Positions 14,423 to 23,518 are shown, counted from the stretch's first letter. The stretch is 23,795 bases of DNA from Clostridiaceae bacterium (GCA_016295355.1 JAEDLK010000023.1:1-23795), one strand, 5' to 3'. Made by a program: numbers and translations. Notes: generated by a model from the sequence alone, not told the origin.

Positions 14423-15880
14423 GTGGAACAGAAGAATTTAAGTATGTTAATGGATTTGTATGAAATGACCATGGCTAATGGCGTGTTGGGCACCGAGATG
14501 CAGGAAACGATTGCCTATTTTGATATGTTTTTCCGCCGGGTGCCGGATGAGGGCGGTTTTGCTATTATGGCCGGTCTTGACCAGTTAATTGATTATCTCA
14601 ATCATTTATCCTTCAGCGAATCAGATATTGCGTATCTTGAGGGACTGCACTTGTTCAGTGAAGATTTTTTGGCGTTTCTTCGTGATTTTCACTTCTGCTG
14701 TGATGTGTGGGCTGTTCCGGAAGGAACACCGATTTTTCCGAGAGAACCGATTTTGACGGTGCGCGGCCCCATTATGCAGGCCTTCATGGTGGAAACCATG
14801 GTTTTGTTGCTGATCAACCATCAGTCGTTGATTGCTACAAAGGCCAATCGAATCGTGCGGGCGGCGGCCGGTCGGCCGGTCATGGAGTTTGGCTCCCGTC
14901 GGGCGCACGGTTGTGATGCGGCGGTGATGGGGGCGAGAGCGGCCATCATCGGCGGTTGTACCGGAACAGCTTGTGTGCTGTCGGCCAAGGATTTTGATGT
15001 ACCGCCATCGGGCACTATGGCGCATAGCTGGGTGCAGTTGTTTGAAACCGAATACGATGCTTTCAAGACCTATGCTCTTAAGTATCCGAAAAGCACCGTC
15101 TTATTGGTTGATACCTATAATGTGTTGAAGTCCGGCATTCCGAATGCTATTCGTGTATTCGATGAGGTGTTGGCGCCAATGGGCTGTCGGCCGGTGGGTA
15201 TTCGGATTGACAGCGGTGATATTACCTATATCACCAAGCGGGCACGAAAAATGTTGGATGAGGCAGGCTATCCGGATTGTGCTATCGTGGTGTCAAACTC
15301 GTTGGATGAATATTTGATTCGGGATATGCTCATCCAGGGTGCCTGTGTCAATAGCTTCGGCGTTGGTGAGCGGATGATTACCGCCTCCAGTGAAGCGGTG
15401 TTCGGCGGGGTTTATAAGCTGGCAGCGGTTGAGAAGCCGGACGGCACCATTGTTCCCAAAATCAAAATCAGCGAAAACACCATTAAAATCACCCTGCCGG
15501 GTGTTAAGATTCCGTGGCGACTGTATGACCGTGAAACCGGCAAATGTATTGCCGATGTGATCACGCTGCATGATGAAAAAATTGATGATACTAAGCCGTA
15601 TGAAATCTTTGATCCGGAGTATACCTGGAAGCGAAAGACGGTTGAAAACTTCGTGGCCAAGAAACTGCAGGTCAAGGTATTCGAGAAGGGCAAGCAGGTG
15701 TATACCTCTCCCTGTGTGCGTGAAATTGCCCGTTATTGCAAGGCTCAAATCGGCCTTTTGTGGGACGAGGTTACCCGTTTTGAAAAACCGCATACGTATT
15801 ATGTGGATTTGTCCCAAAAGCTGTGGGATCAGCGTAACGAGCTGTTAAATCATCATCAATGTGGAGGAAAGCAAGCATGA
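14423..15880 (+). CDS. pncB: Nicotinate phosphoribosyltransferase
   Basis: A 485-residue NAD-salvage enzyme converting nicotinate and PRPP to nicotinate mononucleotide with ATP hydrolysis. Recognisable sites are the N-terminal LYEMTMANG (12-20), EFGSRRAHG (155-163), the phosphorylatable His in GTMAHSW (H201), VDTYN (229-233), GIRIDSGD (259-266), and the phosphate-binding FGVGERMIT and FGGVYKL (312-332). Its length and lack of a C-terminal truncation fit the long Gram-positive-type family. The start is GTG 14423, with GAGGG about 8 bases upstream. The stop codon TGA overlaps the ATG of the lipoprotein gene. Confidence 0.95.
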   Translation: MEQKNLSMLMDLYEMTMANGVLGTEMQETIAYFDMFFRRVPDEGGFAIMAGLDQLIDYLNHLSFSESDIAYLEGLHLFSEDFLAFLRDFHFCCDVWAVPEGTPIFPREPILTVRGPIMQAFMVETMVLLLINHQSLIATKANRIVRAAAGRPVMEFGSRRAHGCDAAVMGARAAIIGGCTGTACVLSAKDFDVPPSGTMAHSWVQLFETEYDAFKTYALKYPKSTVLLVDTYNVLKSGIPNAIRVFDEVLAPMGCRPVGIRIDSGDITYITKRARKMLDEAGYPDCAIVVSNSLDEYLIRDMLIQGACVNSFGVGERMITASSEAVFGGVYKLAAVEKPDGTIVPKIKISENTIKITLPGVKIPWRLYDRETGKCIADVITLHDEKIDDTKPYEIFDPEYTWKRKTVENFVAKKLQVKVFEKGKQVYTSPCVREIARYCKAQIGLLWDEVTRFEKPHTYYVDLSQKLWDQRNELLNHHQCGGKQA

Positions 15881-16452
15881 AACGATTGATTTGGTTGTGT
15901 CTTTCCGCATTGTTCGTCTTTTCGATGTTATGCGGTTGCGTCAAGAAACCGGCTGAGTCATCGTACGAGGTGGATGTTGCGTACTTTTTGTCGGTTGGTC
16001 AAATAAAAGAGGCTCCCTTTGCCTTGGGGGCTTCCTTGGAAACCGTGGCGAAGGCCGAAAACAAATCGGATACGACCGGCGTGGGAATTGACCATGAAAC
16101 AACCCCGATTCCGTTGGATGGGGATACTTACTGCGGCTATCAGGTCGGCTCTTGCTTATATTACGGCAACAAGAACGCCGAAAAATCAACGGTGGCTTTT
16201 ATTGCCGATTTGGATGAAGCCTATGGCTTTGAAGTGGGCATCAGCACAAAAGAAGATATAAAAAGAGCGATTCCTTCCTTAACACCGACCATTGCTTCGG
16301 CCGACCGCCGGGATCTGTTCTTTATGATGTTCATGCTGGACGGTTGCGAAAAAATGGTGTATACCGACGGCAAATATCAATTGAGCTTTATCTTTTCGGA
16401 TAATCTATTGGTTTGCACCACCATCTGCGATACCGAGCTGTGGAACGGTTGA
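15877..16452 (+). CDS. Putative lipoprotein of unknown function, coupled to pncB
   Basis: A 191-residue protein. The N terminus is a lipoprotein signal: positive MKR, a hydrophobic core to residue 18, then lipobox L-C-G-C with C21 as the lipidation site, so the mature protein is probably anchored to the outer face of the membrane. The mature part is acidic and contains paired cysteines in YCGYQVGSCLYYG and a late CEK and CTTICD; I recognise no domain. ATG 15877 overlaps the pncB stop by 4 bases and has GGAGG about 10 bases upstream, so translation is coupled. Any link to NAD precursor uptake is a guess from position only. Confidence 0.8.
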   Translation: MKRLIWLCLSALFVFSMLCGCVKKPAESSYEVDVAYFLSVGQIKEAPFALGASLETVAKAENKSDTTGVGIDHETTPIPLDGDTYCGYQVGSCLYYGNKNAEKSTVAFIADLDEAYGFEVGISTKEDIKRAIPSLTPTIASADRRDLFFMMFMLDGCEKMVYTDGKYQLSFIFSDNLLVCTTICDTELWNG

Positions 16453-16480
16453 AAACAGATATTCGTCTGATCATAACAAT

Positions 16481-16515
16481 AAAAATCACGCCTATTTTTG
16501 TAGGCGTGATTTTTT
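16481..16515. terminator. Bidirectional terminator between convergent genes
   Basis: AAAAATCACGCCTA (16481-16494) and TAGGCGTGATTTTT (16501-16514) form a perfect 14-bp inverted repeat with a 6-base loop, A-rich on the left and T-rich on the right. It serves the lipoprotein gene on the plus strand and the malic enzyme gene on the minus strand. Confidence 0.92.
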
Positions 16516-16532
16516 ATGGGCAGTCAATTAAA

Positions 16533-17723
16533 TCAGTCGTGGATACCTTCCGGGCAACGTGCAACGCCGGTTTTAACGGCTTCTTGTGCCACCGCCTTGG
16601 CCACGGCAGGGGCAATACGCTGATCGAAAGCTTTCGGCAGAATATAGTCGGCACAGCGTTCCTCGTCGCCGACCAGATCGGCAATGGCATAGGTGGCGGC
16701 CAATTTCATTTCATCGTTAATGTCGGAAGCCCGTACGGCCAAAGCTCCCTTGAAAATGCCGGGGAAGGCTAACACATTGTTGATTTGATTATTATAGTCA
16801 CTGCGTCCCGTGCCGACCACAGCCGCGCCGGCCTCTTTGGCAAGCTCCGGCATGATTTCGGGAACGGGATTGGCCATGGGGAAAACAATGGCTTTGTTGT
16901 TCATGGAACGAATCATCTCTTTTGAAACCACACCCGGAGCCGATACGCCGATAAACACATCGGCCCCTTTCAGAGCATCAGACAGTGTGCCGGTTAAACG
17001 CTCCTCATTAGTGATGTCGGCCAGATGTGCATGAGCCTCGGAAAGAGTGGGATCGCCTTGACAGAGAATACCGTCGCGGTCACACAAAATCAAATGACGG
17101 CAACCGCAACGCATTAAATGGAGCGCAATGGCGGTTCCGGCACTGCCGGCTCCGTTGATAACGCAACGAACCGTTTCGATGGATTTGCCCACAACCTTTA
17201 AGGCATTCATCAAAGCGGCAGCCAACACAATGGCGGTGCCGTGCTGATCGTCATGAAAAACGGGGATGTCACACAGCTCTTTGAGCCTTTTTTCTACCTC
17301 AAAGCAACGGGGTGCGGAAATATCCTCCAAATTGATGGCGCCGAAGCTATCGGAAAGCAGATAAATCGTGCGTACCAATTCGTCCACATCCTGTGTGTTG
17401 ATGCACAGCGGAAAGGCATCCACGCCGCCGAATTCCTTAAAGAGTACGCATTTGCCCTCCATGACCGGCATGCCGGCCAAAGCACCGATGTTGCCAAGCC
17501 CCAGTACAGCCGATCCGTCGGTGATGACCGCCACCAACTGACTGCGTCTGGTCAGGGCATATGATAGGGAGGGGTCCTTTTGAATGGCCAAACACGGTTC
17601 GGCGACGCCGGGGGTATACGCCAACGAAAGGTCTTGTGCATTCTTCACAGGCACACGGGAATTGACTTCAATTTTTCCGCCCCATTCACGGTGTTTTTTT
17701 AGTGCTTCTGTTTTATAATCCAC
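16533..17723 (-). CDS. NAD(P)-dependent malic enzyme (oxaloacetate-decarboxylating)
   Basis: A 396-residue enzyme converting malate to pyruvate and CO2. Typical sites are SLAYTPGVAEPC with Y36, TDGSAVLGLGNIG (68-80), EGKCVLFKEFGGVDAFP with catalytic K91, NLEDI (E132, D133), FHDDQHGTA with metal ligands D158/D159, and the dinucleotide-binding GAGSAG (191-196). The length matches the short bacterial type without a phosphotransacetylase domain. The open frame reaches GTG 17732, but that codon overlaps the ribosome site AAAGGAG; GTG 17723 sits 8 bases from it and is my choice (TTG 17726 is possible). It follows engB after 13 bases as the last gene of the lon-engB series. NAD versus NADP preference cannot be decided here. 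Confidence 0.93.
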   Translation of the reverse strand: MDYKTEALKKHREWGGKIEVNSRVPVKNAQDLSLAYTPGVAEPCLAIQKDPSLSYALTRRSQLVAVITDGSAVLGLGNIGALAGMPVMEGKCVLFKEFGGVDAFPLCINTQDVDELVRTIYLLSDSFGAINLEDISAPRCFEVEKRLKELCDIPVFHDDQHGTAIVLAAALMNALKVVGKSIETVRCVINGAGSAGTAIALHLMRCGCRHLILCDRDGILCQGDPTLSEAHAHLADITNEERLTGTLSDALKGADVFIGVSAPGVVSKEMIRSMNNKAIVFPMANPVPEIMPELAKEAGAAVVGTGRSDYNNQINNVLAFPGIFKGALAVRASDINDEMKLAATYAIADLVGDEERCADYILPKAFDQRIAPAVAKAVAQEAVKTGVARCPEGIHD

Positions 17724-17736
17724 CAATAACACTCCT

Positions 17737-18321
17737 TTATTCTTCTAAGGATTCAATATAGGCTCGAATCTCATCCCGACCGGTTGCTTTTAAGCCGGAA
17801 TAGGGGAAGACGGGACAGCCGGGCAATAGTTGCTCCACTTCTTTTTTGATATTTTCACAGTTGGCTGTCAATTCTGATTTGTTTAATTTGTCGCACTTGG
17901 TCAGGATCACCGCACAGGGAATATGATTGATATGAAGAAAACGTAACATGGAACGGTCAAACTCCGTGGGAGCATGCCGCACATCAATGAGCTGAAAGCA
18001 TAGACGAATATCCCGACCGCTCCCAAAATATGATTCCATTAAATCCGACCAACGGTCTTTAACAGCAAACGGTACTTTCGCGTAGCCGTAACCCGGTAAA
18101 TCCACAAACCGCACATGATCGACCGTAAAGAAATTGATGGTAACGGTCTTTCCGGGTTTGGTGCTCACTCTGGCCAGTCCCTTACGGTTGACGAGGGTAT
18201 TTAACAGGGTGGATTTTCCGACATTGGAGCGTCCCGAAAAGCAAAACTCCGGGCGATCGGACGGCATTAACTGTTCGGCCAAACCGAATGAGCATTCATA
18301 ATCTGCTTTATTCCAATTCAT
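17737..18321 (-). CDS. engB: Ribosome biogenesis GTP-binding protein EngB/YsxC
   Basis: A 194-residue small GTPase of the TrmE-Era-EngA-EngB family, needed for large ribosomal subunit assembly. G1 is GRSNVGKS (30-37), the G2 Thr region is KPGKTVTINFF (55-65), G3 is DLPGYG (74-79), G4 is TKCD (141-144) and G5 is SGLKATG (175-181). I use ATG 18321 (MNWNKADYECSF) with GAGGTG just upstream, rather than the in-frame GTG 18333, which would overlap the end of lon. The lon-engB order is conserved in Bacillus and relatives. Confidence 0.96.
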   Translation of the reverse strand: MNWNKADYECSFGLAEQLMPSDRPEFCFSGRSNVGKSTLLNTLVNRKGLARVSTKPGKTVTINFFTVDHVRFVDLPGYGYAKVPFAVKDRWSDLMESYFGSGRDIRLCFQLIDVRHAPTEFDRSMLRFLHINHIPCAVILTKCDKLNKSELTANCENIKKEVEQLLPGCPVFPYSGLKATGRDEIRAYIESLEE

Positions 18322-18329
18322 AGGACACC

Positions 18330-20654
18330 TCACAGTAAGGCTCGGTCAATGACTTCATCCTCATAATGAACCGGCACAAATTCCAGCTCTTTTCGAACGG
18401 CCTCATCAACATCCTCAAGGTCGGGCAGATTTTCATAAGGAATAATCACGGTTTTAATACCATTTCGGTATGCCGCCATGGTTTTTTCCTTCAAGCCGCC
18501 GATGGGCAACACACGCCCCCGAATGGTAATTTCGCCGGTCATGGCTACATCCCGACGCACCGGACGGTTGGTCAAGGCCGAAATCAACGCTGTGGTCATG
18601 GTGATGCCGGCGCTTGGACCGTCCTTTGGAATAGCGGCTTCTGTGGCATGAATGTGCATATCGCTGTGTTTATAGAAATTCTTTTCAATGCCCAATGTTT
18701 CGCAACGGGAGCGGACATAGGTGACGGCGGCCATGGCCGATTCCTTCATCACATCCCCAAGCGACCCGGTCAATTCAACCTTTCCTGTCCCCGGTACGGC
18801 GGAGGCTTCAATTTGCATCATTTCACCGCCGACACTGGTCCAGGCCAGGCCGTTGATAATGCCGACCTCATTTTCTTTCAGTACGGCCTCGGGATGAACC
18901 TTGCGGTGGCCGAGCATAGAAACGATGTCCTTGTCCTTAACGGTGATACGCCCCGGATTGTCCTCTACAATGCGTTTGGCGACCTTTCGGCACACCTTGC
19001 CGATGGTGCGCTCCAACTGACGAACGCCGGCCTCACGGGTGTAGTAGTCAATCATTTCGTACAAAGCGCTGTCGGCGATGTGACAAACCTTGGCGCTGAT
19101 ACCGTTCTTGGTAAATTGGCGAGACACCAAATGCTTCTTGGCGATATGAAATTTTTCTTCTCTTGTATAACTGGAAAGTTCAATGATTTCCAATCGGTCG
19201 AGCAACGGAGCGGGGATGGTATCCAGCGTGTTAGCGGTGGCAATGAAGACGGTTTTACTTAAATCATAAGGCAAATCCAAATAGTGGTCGGTAAAGGCAT
19301 TGTTTTGCTCACCGTCCAAAACCTCCAACAGAGCCGAAGCCGGATCACCCTTGTAATCGTGGCCGAGCTTGTCAATCTCATCCAACAAAATCAGGGCATC
19401 ACTGCTCCCGGCTTGTTTAACAGCCGACAAAATTTTACCCGGCATGGAGCCGATATAGGTGCGTCGATGGCCCCGAATCTCGGCTTCATCGCTGATACCG
19501 CCCAACGATACACGGGCGTATCGGCGTCCCATACATTCCGCAATGGTTTTTCCGATGGAGGTTTTACCCACGCCGGGAGGGCCCACCAGGCATAAAACCT
19601 GTCCGCGGATGTCGGGTGCCAAGGTATAAACCGAGAGCGTTTCCAAAATTCGCTCCTTAACTTTTTGCATACCGAAGAAATCCCTATCGAGAATCGCCGT
19701 TGCCTTTTTCAGACTGACAGTGGTACGTGTTTCCTTGTTCCACGGCAGTTCCAAGCAGGTGTCTAAATAGGATCTTACCACGGTGGCCTCTTGAGAGCCC
19801 AGGGGCATTTTCAGCAGTTTGGAAAGCTCGGTCGTGAGCTTTTCCTTGATCCCATCGGGGGCGTTCATCGAGGCAATTTTGTCAAAGTATTCCTCGTCCT
19901 CGTCCAGTTCACTGCCGTACAATTCCGAATTGATGGCCTTGATTTGCTCCCTGAGATAATACTCCCGTTGGTTTTCGTCGATCTGTTGTTTGACGGTGTC
20001 TGAAATCTTGTTGTCAAGCAGTAAAAGGTCGCATTCCTTTTGGAGTAAGCGCAGAAGGGTTTTGGCTCTGGATACGGGATTGACCTGCTCTAAGACATAC
20101 TGCTTGTCATCCACCGGGGCCGGAATGTTGGCGGCCACAAGGTCAGAAAGCTTGCCGGGGTCATCACAGCAGGCGGCATTTAAGACAATTTCCGGCGATA
20201 GGGGATTGGGTAACATGGAGACATACCGCTCAAATTCGTTGCGGATTTTTCGGGTGAGTGCCTCTTGATAGTTTCGGCTTTGACGAACATTCACCGTTTG
20301 AGATATTTCGGCGTTGCAAAGCCACAGCTTCGGATTACGCCGACTGGTGCCTCGTTTGGCACGGTCAAGCACCTCGACAACCACCTTGATATTCTGCGGG
20401 GAAACCTTTAAGACCTGCTGAACTCGTGCTGTACAGCCGATATCATACATATCTTCTTCTTTTGGGTCTTCAATCCGTAGATCCTTTTGCGTGACCAAGA
20501 AGAGAATCTGGTCGCTTTCTAACGCCAAATTCACGGCATTAACGGAAATCTTGCGGGATGCTTCAAAATGAAAAACCTGACCGGGAAAAGCCACTTGCCC
20601 TCTCATGACAATCATGGGCAAGGTCTTGACGGTCTTTTCTTTGCTTGCGGACAT
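18330..20654 (-). CDS. lon: ATP-dependent protease Lon (LonA type)
   Basis: A 774-residue cytoplasmic ATP-dependent serine protease that degrades misfolded and regulatory proteins. The N-terminal substrate-binding domain (about 11-205) begins LPMIVMRGQVAFPGQ and is followed by a helical linker. In the AAA+ module, Walker A is GPPGVGKTS (358-366) and Walker B is LILLDEID (421-428). The protease domain has the Ser-Lys dyad S681 (PKDGPSAG) and K724 (GGLKEK), 43 residues apart as in E. coli Lon. ATG 20654 has GGAGG 6 bases upstream; the open frame to 20747 extends into the LysR gene and is not used. The upstream gene ends 16 bases away and I see no separate promoter or heat-shock operator (such as a CIRCE repeat). 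Confidence 0.96.
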   Translation of the reverse strand: MSASKEKTVKTLPMIVMRGQVAFPGQVFHFEASRKISVNAVNLALESDQILFLVTQKDLRIEDPKEEDMYDIGCTARVQQVLKVSPQNIKVVVEVLDRAKRGTSRRNPKLWLCNAEISQTVNVRQSRNYQEALTRKIRNEFERYVSMLPNPLSPEIVLNAACCDDPGKLSDLVAANIPAPVDDKQYVLEQVNPVSRAKTLLRLLQKECDLLLLDNKISDTVKQQIDENQREYYLREQIKAINSELYGSELDEDEEYFDKIASMNAPDGIKEKLTTELSKLLKMPLGSQEATVVRSYLDTCLELPWNKETRTTVSLKKATAILDRDFFGMQKVKERILETLSVYTLAPDIRGQVLCLVGPPGVGKTSIGKTIAECMGRRYARVSLGGISDEAEIRGHRRTYIGSMPGKILSAVKQAGSSDALILLDEIDKLGHDYKGDPASALLEVLDGEQNNAFTDHYLDLPYDLSKTVFIATANTLDTIPAPLLDRLEIIELSSYTREEKFHIAKKHLVSRQFTKNGISAKVCHIADSALYEMIDYYTREAGVRQLERTIGKVCRKVAKRIVEDNPGRITVKDKDIVSMLGHRKVHPEAVLKENEVGIINGLAWTSVGGEMMQIEASAVPGTGKVELTGSLGDVMKESAMAAVTYVRSRCETLGIEKNFYKHSDMHIHATEAAIPKDGPSAGITMTTALISALTNRPVRRDVAMTGEITIRGRVLPIGGLKEKTMAAYRNGIKTVIIPYENLPDLEDVDEAVRKELEFVPVHYEDEVIDRALL

Positions 20655-20670
20655 AGTATACCTCCGGATT

Positions 20671-21555
20671 TTATGGCTGTGCATAGAACCAGGCAACGGT
20701 TTTCTTGGAACAATCAATGAACCGTCGCACGAGCTCGCTGTGTTCAATGTTTTTCTTTAAGGCGATTCCCAATCGCCGACTGCAAAACGGCTCAAGTGGT
20801 AAAGCGCGAACCTTGTTGGTCCGATCCTTCATAATCAGCTCAGACAGGATGCTGATGCCCCAACCGTGCTCTACCATGGCGATAATCGCCGGGTCATCCA
20901 AACGAATCGGTCGAATGTTAGGTTGGGCGTTTTTAAGCTGAAACACACGGTTTATGTCTTTATCAAAGCCTAAATACGGCATGAGAAAATCTGCACCGTT
21001 AAATTGCTCAATGGGAAATCGATCCATGGCGGCGGTTGTGTCATTGAGAGGAAGAATGGCCAGCAGAGGATCTTTTCGAAGATCAATCCAGTCGATTTGT
21101 TCGGCAAATTCATAACTGGCAAAAATTAAATCGACCTTTTCCTCCTCTAATGCACGAAAATTCCCCTCAACACCGTCTAAGTTAATCTTGACATCCACAT
21201 CGGGAAATTCAGCCTTATACTGTTGCATAATCAGCGGTAACCATTGCATGGAGATACTGGGATAACAGCCGATGGACAATGACTTTTCGGAATAATTCTT
21301 AACTTGGTTGATATGGGATTGGAGCTTTTGCTTTGCTTCAAGCAGGCTCAAAATATCCGGTAAAATCTCCTGACCCTCTTTGGTCAGTGCGACACCGTAA
21401 TGTCCGCGCTTGAACAGAGAAAAGCCTATTTCCGCCTCCAGTTTGCTCATCATGTGTGTCATGCCGGATTGTGTGTAGCCAAGCTCGTTGGCCGCCTTGG
21501 TGAAGCTACCAGCGTGTATGGCGGTGACCAAGGCTTCATACTTTTTGGTATCCAA
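20671..21555 (-). CDS. LysR-family transcriptional regulator
   Basis: A 294-residue DNA-binding regulator. The N-terminal winged HTH (1-60) reads SFTKAANELGYTQSGMTHMMSKLE across helices 2 and 3, followed by a linker helix and a periplasmic-binding-like effector domain (about 90-290). Translation starts at TTG 21555, with AGGAGG 6 bases upstream. It is the first gene of a minus-strand series leading into lon. LysR proteins usually control a divergent neighbour, here the methyltransferase gene, and often themselves; a dyad lies just upstream of the gene at 21571-21587. The effector is unknown. Confidence 0.92.
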   Translation of the reverse strand: MDTKKYEALVTAIHAGSFTKAANELGYTQSGMTHMMSKLEAEIGFSLFKRGHYGVALTKEGQEILPDILSLLEAKQKLQSHINQVKNYSEKSLSIGCYPSISMQWLPLIMQQYKAEFPDVDVKINLDGVEGNFRALEEEKVDLIFASYEFAEQIDWIDLRKDPLLAILPLNDTTAAMDRFPIEQFNGADFLMPYLGFDKDINRVFQLKNAQPNIRPIRLDDPAIIAMVEHGWGISILSELIMKDRTNKVRALPLEPFCSRRLGIALKKNIEHSELVRRFIDCSKKTVAWFYAQP

Positions 21556-21570
21556 AAGAGTCCTCCTAAC

Positions 21571-21587
21571 TATGACAGTTTATCATA
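21571..21587. promoter_or_regulatory. Putative LysR operator dyad
   Basis: TATGA-N7-TCATA is a 17-base dyad that contains the T-N11-A pattern of LysR-type binding sites. It lies between the -10 of the regulator's promoter (21594-21599) and its ribosome site, near the transcription start, where binding would repress. This is an inference from symmetry alone. Confidence 0.4.
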
Positions 21588-21593
21588 CCACCT

Positions 21594-21622
21594 ATTATAA
21601 AGGGTCAAGGTATCTATTGCAA
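21594..21622 (-). promoter_or_regulatory. Sigma-A promoter of the LysR-lon-engB-malic enzyme series
   Basis: On the minus strand, TTGCAA (21617-21622), 17-base spacer, consensus TATAAT (21594-21599). Confidence 0.65.
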
Positions 21623-21714
21623 GTGTCGAATGAAGAATTCAAGGATTTTTTACATCCTGCCGGGACCGTAAGAATCGACATTGTTTGATTTCGGTCGGTT
21701 TCGGGCTTATGTAA

Positions 21715-21743
21715 TTGACTTTGCACAGTCGGTCTGTTAGAAT
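21715..21743 (+). promoter_or_regulatory. Sigma-A promoter of the methyltransferase-hslO pair
   Basis: TTGACT (21715-21720), 17-base spacer, TAGAAT (21738-21743). Its position shows that an ATG at 21744 cannot be the start codon of the next gene. Confidence 0.7.
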
Positions 21744-21764
21744 ATGACAGAAGGAAGTGGGACT

Positions 21765-22511
21765 GTGGCTGCGTATGAATGCTTTGCGGATTATTATGAT
21801 GCTTTGACAACAGATGTGGATTACACAGGGCGTTGTGAGCATCTGCTTGATTTGTTTCGCCGTTATGATCGGACCCCGACGCTGTTACTGGATGTCGGTT
21901 GCGGCACCGGCGGTTTTACGCTGGCCTTTGCCGAAAGAGGCATAGAGGTCATCGGTGTTGACCCGAGTCCCGAAATGTTGGCCGTGGCACAGCAAAAGAA
22001 GGCGGAGCGCGGACTGAATGCTTTGTTTCTTTGTCAAAGCGGGGAGGACATGGATTTATACGGAACGGTGGATGGGGCGGTTTGTTGCCTGGATACCGTC
22101 AATCATGTTCTCACAGTCTCATCGTTACGGCGTTTCTTTAAGCGTGTGTCACTGTTTTTGGAGCCGGGACGGCTGTTTCTGTTTGATGTGAATACCCTTT
22201 ATAAACAGAAAACGGTGTTAGGCGATCATACCTTTGTGTATGACAGGGAGGATTTCACCTGTATTTGGCAAAACACATTCGATGCTCGCTGTGCAATGAC
22301 CGAGATTCAGTTGGATTTCTTTTGCCGTACAAAAGAAGGCTATGTTCGAAAGAGCGAGTGCTTTTGTGAACGGGTGTATTCTCATAAGTTGCTTAGAAAA
22401 TTGCTTTGTCAGGCAGGCTTTCGGTTGGAGGCTATGTTAGGTGAAAACAACATGAGCCGGCCGGGACGGTATTCGCAAAGAAATATATATGTAGCCAGAA
22501 AGATGGGTTAA
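21765..22511 (+). CDS. Class I SAM-dependent methyltransferase
   Basis: A 248-residue soluble methyltransferase. Motif I is LLDVGCGTGG (41-50), the acidic residue ending strand 2 lies in VIGVDPSPEML, and the post-II region is DGAVCCLDTVNHV. The N-terminal FADYYDALTTDVDY is common in small-molecule and tRNA-type methyltransferases of Firmicutes; the substrate is not deducible. I place the start at GTG 21765 because AAGGAAG lies 7 bases upstream and the in-frame ATG at 21744 abuts the -10 element. hslO begins 1 base after the stop codon, so the two are probably one transcript. Confidence 0.88.
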   Translation: MAAYECFADYYDALTTDVDYTGRCEHLLDLFRRYDRTPTLLLDVGCGTGGFTLAFAERGIEVIGVDPSPEMLAVAQQKKAERGLNALFLCQSGEDMDLYGTVDGAVCCLDTVNHVLTVSSLRRFFKRVSLFLEPGRLFLFDVNTLYKQKTVLGDHTFVYDREDFTCIWQNTFDARCAMTEIQLDFFCRTKEGYVRKSECFCERVYSHKLLRKLLCQAGFRLEAMLGENNMSRPGRYSQRNIYVARKMG

Positions 22512-22512
22512 A

Positions 22513-23400
22513 ATGGGTAAGCTGTTACGAATGATTACAACAGACGGTGCTGTGATGGCGGCTGCTCTGGATTCGACGGATATTGTTAATAAGGCGGAGA
22601 AAATACACAAGACCAGTGCGGTGATGACGGCGGCGCTCGGTCGGCTTTTGACAGCGGCCTCTTTGATGGGACAGCAGTTGAAAGGGAAGGATGATTCGCT
22701 GACACTCCGCATAAAAGGCAACGGCCCTGTGCAGGCCTTGGTGGCAGTGTCGGATAGCGACGGCTATGTGCGCGGCTATACCACCGACCCGGTGATAGAA
22801 ATACCGCTCAAAGAAAACGGAAAATTGGATGTTTCGGGAGCGATTGGTAAAACGGGACTGTTAGAGGTTGTCAAAGACATTGGTCTTAAAGAGCCGTATT
22901 GCGGTAGCATTCCGTTGGTTTCGGGTGAGATTGCCGAGGATATTACCGCCTATTTTGCCATCAGCGAGCAACTTCCGACGGTGTGTGCTTTGGGTGTTCT
23001 TGTGAACCCCGATTTGACCGTGCGAAAGGCCGGCGGTTATTTGATTCAACTGCTACCGGGAGCGGACGAACAGGCTATTGACCGTTTGGAAGCAAATGTA
23101 AAAAAAATGCGTCCGGTGACCACCTTGCTGGACGAGGGTATGGATATTGAAAAAGTGCTGTTGTCGGCTCTTGAGGGTTTTAATACAGAGTGTGTCAGCG
23201 AGCAAACGGCTGAGTATCGCTGCACTTGTTCAAAAGAGCGCGTAAAAAAGATTTTGCAGTCGGTGGGTCAAGAGGAACTACTGTCGATGGCCGATGAATT
23301 GCCGGTGATCGAGGTGTCCTGTCATTTCTGTAATCGTCGCTATGCATTTACACCGTCTGAGGTGCGTGCCTTGGCGCAAAAGAAACAAAGGGAATCGTAA
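22513..23400 (+). CDS. hslO: Hsp33 redox-regulated chaperone
   Basis: A 295-residue ATP-independent holdase that is switched on when oxidants release its zinc. The four zinc-binding cysteines are present as C237-T-C239 and C270-H-F-C273, the family's CxC...CxxC pattern. The N-terminal domain begins LLRMITTDGAVMAAALDST and contains the conserved IKGNGPVQALVAVSDSDGYVRGY (67-89). The ribosome site is weak (GATGGG within the preceding gene's end), and the start codon follows the methyltransferase stop by one base, so translation probably depends on ribosomes finishing the upstream gene. Confidence 0.96.
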   Translation: MGKLLRMITTDGAVMAAALDSTDIVNKAEKIHKTSAVMTAALGRLLTAASLMGQQLKGKDDSLTLRIKGNGPVQALVAVSDSDGYVRGYTTDPVIEIPLKENGKLDVSGAIGKTGLLEVVKDIGLKEPYCGSIPLVSGEIAEDITAYFAISEQLPTVCALGVLVNPDLTVRKAGGYLIQLLPGADEQAIDRLEANVKKMRPVTTLLDEGMDIEKVLLSALEGFNTECVSEQTAEYRCTCSKERVKKILQSVGQEELLSMADELPVIEVSCHFCNRRYAFTPSEVRALAQKKQRES

Positions 23401-23436
23401 CGGCCGATCAACAGGAGAGAATGCTTCTGCCGTAAC

Positions 23437-23455
23437 GGGCGCTTTTCGCCCTTAT
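23437..23455 (+). terminator. Weak terminator-like hairpin after hslO
   Basis: GGGCG (23437-23441), loop CTTTT, CGCCC (23447-23451), followed only by TTAT. The stem is short and the T run poor, so it may be a leaky terminator. Confidence 0.4.
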
Positions 23456-23518
23456 AAAAGCCTCAAAAGAGCATTAGAATAAAGTTTGTAGAAAAAAATA
23501 AATTTTGACAAAAAGGTG

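Noticed and set aside
18366..19262. A 298-residue open frame on the plus strand opposite lon
   Set aside because: It is antisense to the Lon protease and AAA+ domains, with low-complexity His/Gly-rich sequence and no ribosome site.
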